NCBI GenBank assembly: GCA_937898715.1
Contig: CALEKA010000053.1
Location: 1-8,740, forward strand
DNA length: 8,740 nt
Direction: 5' to 3'
Origin: an uncultured Prevotella sp.
GTDB taxonomy: Bacteria; Bacteroidota; Bacteroidia; Bacteroidales; Bacteroidaceae
The position numbers and the translations under genes were made by a program. The notes beneath the pieces are model-generated. The model did not search any database. It was not told the DNA's origin and worked only from the letters and a program-made list of their open reading frames with translations. Shown here one piece after another: positions 5,489-8,740 of this stretch. Numbering within the stretch: position 1 is the stretch's first letter; the number at the start of each line of letters is the position of its first letter.

Positions 5489-6339
5489 AACCAATACCCA
5501 CCTTTCCTTTTATCATTCTTATACCCATGATCCACAAAGAGAGCAGCGATTTCCGACTGCTTCCACTCCTCAAAGATGCCATCGGGCGCATTGCGGATGG
5601 AGTTTACGACCTCAATGCACGATGGTACGGGAAGTTCCTCTTCACGGAGCATGTACAGTTCGATGGCGAAGATATGCCTCCAGGCACGCTTGTAGTGCGG
5701 AGCGGATGGGGTCTCGCCCCATCTGCCCAACAACTCCGCTTGGCGCAGAGTCGCCAAGAGTTCGGGCGAGAAGAAGTCATGTGCCAATCGTTCCTCGATG
5801 GCCACTTGCTTCTCATGAAGCGTTTGAAAACTTTGCCACAAGTGGTCGGTGCTGCCGAGTTTTCGAGGCAGATCCAACCACGGGTAAAGCGTGCTGCTAA
5901 AGTATGCGCATGGGTCGCTTGTCGCCCATGCCGCCTCCTGCGCCAAGAGCGGGAGCAAAACAGAAAGTGTGTCGTCACGCATTTTCTCCAATGATAGGAG
6001 CAAGCGTTCCACGCGCTCCTTACTCGCTGGTGCAATATTACTATTGCTCACAATACCAAAACCATTGGGCGTAAGCACCAAGTCCAGCTGTGGCACGGCA
6101 TGGAGCATGGCTTCTGCCACCACAGCCATTCGGGAGAAATGCAACAATTGGTTGTTGTCAGTTTCTTGGGGCAGTTTCGCAAGAACTGCCTCACCAAGGA
6201 ACGTGGTCGTTAGCCACGCTTCCGCCCCCTCCAAGTGCGGTGCAATCTTGTCAAAGAGCAAGGTCTCACCTTGCACAGACTTCAGCACATTCGGAACGAA
6301 GTGCAGAAGCGTTTCATTATTGAGAATCAAAACAGACAT
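5485..6339 (-). CDS. DUF6712-like phage structural protein (putative head-tail connector)
   Basis: 284 aa from ATG at 6339 (MSVLILNNETLLHFVPNVLK). I recognise it tentatively as a DUF6712-type protein, a family of unknown function usually next to the portal gene in Bacteroidota prophages. It is largely helical: an N-terminal LHFVPNVLKSVQGETLLFDKIAPHL, a central region with LLSLEKMRDDTLSVLLPLL, and a C-terminal half with YPWLDLPRKLGS (about 165-176), FQTLHEKQVAIEERLAHDFFSPELLATLRQ and YKRAWRHIFAIELYM. Such proteins are plausibly connector or minor head components; this is inference from position. It begins 19 nt after the portal stop, so both should share a transcript from the portal promoter, and it ends in the terminator at 5455-5488. 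Its N-terminal half is rich in short hairpins. Confidence 0.72.
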   Translation of the reverse strand: MSVLILNNETLLHFVPNVLKSVQGETLLFDKIAPHLEGAEAWLTTTFLGEAVLAKLPQETDNNQLLHFSRMAVVAEAMLHAVPQLDLVLTPNGFGIVSNSNIAPASKERVERLLLSLEKMRDDTLSVLLPLLAQEAAWATSDPCAYFSSTLYPWLDLPRKLGSTDHLWQSFQTLHEKQVAIEERLAHDFFSPELLATLRQAELLGRWGETPSAPHYKRAWRHIFAIELYMLREEELPVPSCIEVVNSIRNAPDGIFEEWKQSEIAALFVDHGYKNDKRKGGYWF

Positions 6340-6350
6340 AGCAAGAATGT

Positions 6351-6378
6351 ATTACTTGTTACTTATTACTTGTTACTT
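6351..6378. repeat. Tandem repeat (2 x 14 bp, or 4 x 7 bp) at the portal/DUF6712-like junction
   Basis: ATTACTTGTTACTT occurs twice in perfect tandem (6351-6364 and 6365-6378); each copy is itself two heptamers differing in the first base. The repeat encodes the last codons of the portal protein (EVTSNK) and includes its stop at 6359-6361. A change in copy number would alter the portal C-terminus and the distance to the next start. Confidence 0.9.
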
Positions 6379-7675
6379 CAGGTGAAACCTGTTTGGCATC
6401 TCGGTTTTCGTCCAATGTCGTGAGCTGAATAAATGGACAATCGGGATAAGCCCCGTCCCACCTATTGAACCTTATAATCAGTCGATGCACGTTAAACAAC
6501 AGGTCGTGATACGGCTTCTGCAAAGCCTGCGCAATCGTATAAAGCTCGCGCTTGTCCGAACCCGAATTATTCGTCTGCGTCTTACCCGGCACAGAACCGA
6601 CAAGGTTCGAGTGCACGCGCATGGTAAAGCACATCATGTTCACTGCCTCGATGATGTCCGTAGCCCAGTCGCCACCCTCCTTGTCCGTCTCAATCTTATT
6701 GATGACCACATCATGCTGTTCCTCCCCATTGGGCGACACATAAAACTCAGAGAAAAGCACCTTCCCCGAGTTCTCCATACCTGTAAGGAAGTTGATGATA
6801 TTGTCCTTCTCCTCATTTACACGTTCCTGCTGCTTGATGCGGTCTGTAATCCCTTCCGCCTTAAAGATATTTGCCCAAAACGACTTCGCAATCTCAATGT
6901 GGTACTTAATCGGTGCAGAGTTCTTCAGCTTCGCCTCCTTTGCCACACCAATGAGTTGCTTGATGTTATACCACTTGCCCTTAAACAGCGAAGCATAATA
7001 AGGAATGGGATAATACGTGTGATCAGGCGTCGGCACACGACTCACCACCGCAAACTTCCTCCGCCCTTTCTTCACTTGTGCTTGCAAATCCGTCCAAAGA
7101 CTATGCGGATTAAGCAAAGGAATCACCTCCACATCTTCCGCCCTCACCGAGTTGCGCCAATTCGCATACAACACCTGTGGAATCACCCCCTCCTTATTGG
7201 CGGGCGCAAAGCGTACATAGCAAGCCTCCTTGCGCAGCACCCTCACCACCTTATTCCCCGCCTCATTGAGAATAATCACACTTACCGCAAACCCGAAGTG
7301 CTTGAAGTCCTGGCAAACACCGAGAAAATAGCTCGCCATGTCATTGTCCAAGAAAAACTCCTCCACCTCATTCCTCACCCGTTTCAAGCACCCGTCATCC
7401 GTCTGATACACCAGTCCCGAGCCATAGCACACCTCCGCATTGAACATCTGGCAAGTGCTCAGCGTCTCATCACTCTCAATCAGCTGGATAATATCAAACG
7501 GCATCTGGTCATCCGCCCCCCAAGGCATATAGCACACCTTATCGCTCACATGGCGCGGTGAAATCTCCTCCGCCTCCTTAAAAACCTCGCTACTTTTTGT
7601 AGTGAACGCTGCCGCGGCATGATAGCCCGGCAGGTCATTCACGCCTGTTATGTGTAAGTAATTGAAATCGCCCAT
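6359..7675 (-). CDS. Phage portal protein
   Basis: 438 aa, the normal size for a portal. Twelve copies would form the ring through which DNA enters the capsid. Recognised parts: CYMPWGADDQMPFDIIQLIE (48-67), which resembles the start of Bacteroidota portal proteins; EVCYGSGLVYQTDDG (81-95); DFKHFGFAVSVIILNEAG (123-140); the stem-like KLKNSAPIKYHIEIAKSFW (249-267); and a conserved C-terminal part with FTMRVHSNLVGSVPGK (350-365), NNSGSDKRELYTIAQALQK (369-387) and PYHDLLFNVHRLI. It is the first gene of its transcription unit, followed by the DUF6712-like gene. No terminase gene precedes it: the next gene upstream is the RM-associated recombinase, which is unusual. The ATG at 7675 lies in an inverted repeat. 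Its C-terminus runs into a tandem repeat. Confidence 0.87.
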   Translation of the reverse strand: MGDFNYLHITGVNDLPGYHAAAAFTTKSSEVFKEAEEISPRHVSDKVCYMPWGADDQMPFDIIQLIESDETLSTCQMFNAEVCYGSGLVYQTDDGCLKRVRNEVEEFFLDNDMASYFLGVCQDFKHFGFAVSVIILNEAGNKVVRVLRKEACYVRFAPANKEGVIPQVLYANWRNSVRAEDVEVIPLLNPHSLWTDLQAQVKKGRRKFAVVSRVPTPDHTYYPIPYYASLFKGKWYNIKQLIGVAKEAKLKNSAPIKYHIEIAKSFWANIFKAEGITDRIKQQERVNEEKDNIINFLTGMENSGKVLFSEFYVSPNGEEQHDVVINKIETDKEGGDWATDIIEAVNMMCFTMRVHSNLVGSVPGKTQTNNSGSDKRELYTIAQALQKPYHDLLFNVHRLIIRFNRWDGAYPDCPFIQLTTLDENRDAKQVSPEVTSNK

Positions 7676-7709
7676 AGTCTTGCGTTTTTAATGCAAAACT
7701 ATGGGCGAT
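7667..7709 (-). repeat. Inverted repeat over the portal start codon
   Basis: Arms 7667-7677 and 7699-7709 (ATCGCCCATAG and its complement) pair perfectly over 11 bp. Six more base pairs follow inward (7678-7683 with 7693-7698). One of these is a C/A mismatch as plus-strand RNA but a G-U pair as minus-strand RNA, so only the mRNA sense pairs over all 17 bp, with a 9-nt loop. On the mRNA strand the downstream arm holds the portal ATG and the upstream arm the first bases of the -7 box. Confidence 0.88.
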
Positions 7710-7725
7710 GGAGTATAGGAGAAAA
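7694..7725 (-). promoter_or_regulatory. Candidate Bacteroidota-type promoter for the portal operon
   Basis: On the minus strand there is a TTTT (7725-7722, in GTCTTTTC), 20 nt, then TAGTTTTG (7701-7694), a perfect TAnnTTTG -7 box. Predicted initiation about 5 nt further on leaves a leader of roughly 10-17 nt before the ATG at 7675. That leader starts after the upstream arm of the inverted repeat, so its own transcripts could not form the hairpin. The -33 end is only some 7-10 nt from the recombinase stop. Confidence 0.6.
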
Positions 7726-7734
7726 GACGAATAA

Positions 7735-8541
7735 CTACCAAGTAATCACATCATCAACGATTTGCTGTTGCTCAGAACTGCTTCTGCGTAAATAAATACG
7801 AGTCGTTTCAATGCTTTCATGTCCCATAAGGTCGGCAAGCAAAGAAATGTCATTAAACTTTTCTAGAAAGTTCTTTGCGAAACGATGGCGAAACGAATGT
7901 GGATAAATAACCTTCTCGTTGATTCCGTACCTTGTTGCAAAGTTTTTGAGCATCTGCGAGATTCCACGAGTGGTTATACGTTCTCCGAATCGATTAAGAA
8001 ACAAATACCCACTTGTTCTATTTTCCGTTGTTAGCCACTCCGTTGCTTCTTTACGTAAGACTTTAGGAATGTAAATGCGTCTAATTTTCCCACCTTTAGA
8101 ATAAATGTCAAAGTAACCAACATTAACGTGTTCCACTTTTATTTGAACCAATTCACTCACACGTGCGCCAGTTGCCGCAAGGAAACGCACCACAAAGTAC
8201 CATTCCTTGTTCTCCTCCTTTTCCAGTTTCTTTTTTAGAAAAATATAGTCTGCATTACTGATCACATTTTCAAGATACGAACGCTGTTGGACTTTGACAG
8301 ACTTCAGTCGTAGCTTGGGTTTGTGAACAAAATCAAGATACTTGTTCAAAGCCTGAATACGTAAATTTACAGTTTTAGGCTTAAAAGTTTCAATCAAATG
8401 AGCCTTGTAAGCCAACAAGTTCTTTTTGTTCAACTCCTTGCATTGGGAGTCGAAGTCCTTTACAGCATACAGATATGCTGCAATGGTGTTCTTAGCCATA
8501 TTACCTTGACTTAAGAACGTTTCAAATTCAGTTAGTTGCAT
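7735..8541 (-). CDS. Tyrosine recombinase of the hsdS-associated (shufflon/invertase) type
   Basis: 268 aa from ATG at 8541 (MQLTEFETFLSQGN). The frame is open upstream to 8682, but those codons are the antisense of hsdS, so the longer start is rejected. The N-terminal SAM-like core-binding domain is about 1-85; the catalytic domain is about 90-268. Catalytic residues: R127 (ATGARVSEL), Lys at 149 or 152 (SKGGKIRRIYIPK), H215 and R218 (PHSFRHRFA), H241 (LMGHESIETT) and Y250 (TRIYLRRS). All are present, so the enzyme should be active. The compact size, the FNDISLLADLMGHESIETTRIY block and the divergent hsdS segment next door match the recombinases that invert target-recognition segments of type I RM hsdS genes (as in Bacteroides and streptococci). 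The alternative is a prophage integrase whose target is hsdS. It is AT-richer than the phage genes. Confidence 0.85.
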   Translation of the reverse strand: MQLTEFETFLSQGNMAKNTIAAYLYAVKDFDSQCKELNKKNLLAYKAHLIETFKPKTVNLRIQALNKYLDFVHKPKLRLKSVKVQQRSYLENVISNADYIFLKKKLEKEENKEWYFVVRFLAATGARVSELVQIKVEHVNVGYFDIYSKGGKIRRIYIPKVLRKEATEWLTTENRTSGYLFLNRFGERITTRGISQMLKNFATRYGINEKVIYPHSFRHRFAKNFLEKFNDISLLADLMGHESIETTRIYLRRSSSEQQQIVDDVITW

Positions 8542-8548
8542 AAGTTTA

Positions 8549-8583
8549 TTTATTAGTGGGAGCAACATTACTCCACTAATAAA
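8549..8583. repeat. Inverted repeat between recombinase and hsdS segment
   Basis: TTTATTAGTGG (8549-8559) and its exact complement (8573-8583) form an 11-bp dyad, extendable by AG/CT (8561-8562 with 8571-8572) past one bulged G, leaving an 8-nt loop. It lies 8 nt before the recombinase ATG. Two arms of about 11 bp around a short centre also resemble the form of a tyrosine-recombinase core site, but a leader hairpin regulating the recombinase is equally possible. Confidence 0.75.
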
Positions 8584-8589
8584 GTATAA

Positions 8590-8740
8590 GCGCGGTGTTC
8601 TTTGAGTTCCTATTATGAGAAGATACTCGCCACTGGGGAGGTGAAGTGCATTGATGAGGAGATACCATTTGATGTTCCGCAAGGTTGGGAATGGTGTAGG
8701 CTCAATGACTTGGCTCTGTATAGAAAAGGACCTTTTGGAA
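8590..8740 (+). CDS. hsdS: Type I restriction specificity subunit HsdS, 5'-incomplete segment (3' end beyond window)
   Basis: The frame is open from 8590 (after an in-frame TAA at 8587-8589) to the right edge and reads ..SSYYEKILATGEVKCIDEE, then IPFDVPQGWEWCRLNDL and ALYRKGPFG. The IPF-x-[VI]P-x-GWEW-x-RL motif is the classic entry to a target-recognition domain in HsdS, the DNA-specificity subunit of type I restriction-modification enzymes. There is no ATG, and the usual N-terminal helix (about the first 60-70 residues in Bacteroidota HsdS as I recall them) is missing: sequence similarity begins abruptly near 8605. With a divergent recombinase 50 bp away, this is best read as a silent, promoterless cassette waiting to be inverted behind an expressed 5' end, or as a gene cut by an insertion. 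Confidence 0.82.

Noticed and set aside
6351..6378. CRISPR array
   Set aside because: The short reiterations have no spacers; no spaced repeats of 24-40 bp occur anywhere in the window and no cas gene is visible.
6551..6609. CTTGTC-CGAACC matched later by GACAAG-GTTCG as one long hairpin in the portal gene
   Set aside because: The two complementary blocks are in the wrong order to nest, so they cannot form one continuous stem.
7735..8541. Calling the recombinase the prophage integrase outright
   Set aside because: Its size, C-terminal block and divergent hsdS neighbour fit hsdS-associated recombinases better; kept only as an alternative.
8542..8682. N-terminal extension of the recombinase frame (47 residues)
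   Set aside because: These codons are the antisense of the hsdS segment and of the dyad leader; the family begins near MQLTEFETF at 8541.
1..8740. tRNA genes, rRNA or an insertion sequence with terminal repeats
   Set aside because: No cloverleaf, rRNA signature or transposase was seen on either strand; no gene-free stretch exceeds about 120 bases.

Overview
The window reads as part of a prophage, or prophage-derived module, from a Bacteroidota host (Bacteroides/Prevotella-like). Three things point there: promoter candidates match the Bacteroidota form (-33 TTTG-like box, about 20 nt, then TAnnTTTG); start codons lack Shine-Dalgarno sequences and follow A/T-rich leaders; and the protein families (portal, DUF6712-like protein, HK97-gp10-like protein, ATA-x-GVM tail fibre, HsdS with its own tyrosine recombinase) have their closest remembered relatives in that phylum. 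I could run no searches, so all family calls rest on recognised motifs.

Layout, read along the minus strand, on which almost everything is coded. On the right, a 5'-incomplete hsdS segment (8590 to the edge, plus strand) diverges from a 268-residue tyrosine recombinase (8541-7735). This is the arrangement of phase-variable type I restriction-modification loci. Only a few bases after the recombinase stop, the phage module begins with a promoter-like element that drives the portal gene (7675-6359) and a DUF6712-like gene (6339-5485). An AT-rich HNH endonuclease gene (4355-5458, plus strand) is wedged in with its own promoter and meets the DUF6712-like gene at a shared hairpin. A second promoter-like element, built like the first, begins a run of co-oriented genes: a 251-aa unknown, a 164-aa unknown, an HK97-gp10-like tail-completion protein, a tail fibre/appendage protein, and a lysis cassette of holin, Zn amidase and a unimolecular spanin-like lipoprotein that runs off the left edge. 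Portal, connector and tail-completion proteins would build the head-tail junction. Holin, amidase and spanin would open the inner membrane, peptidoglycan and outer membrane in turn. Terminase, major capsid, protease and tape-measure genes are not in the window.

Two signals are not explained by ordinary annotation. (1) Both phage transcription units start with the same promoter geometry inside an inverted repeat. The arms differ in sequence between the two loci but stay complementary, and the downstream arm contains the start codon. This suggests that read-through transcripts are translationally silenced while transcripts from the internal promoter are not. (2) The phage coding sequences carry far more perfect short-loop hairpins than expected, with eight stems of 8-14 bp in about 600 bp of the 251-aa gene. 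The HNH and recombinase genes do not show this.
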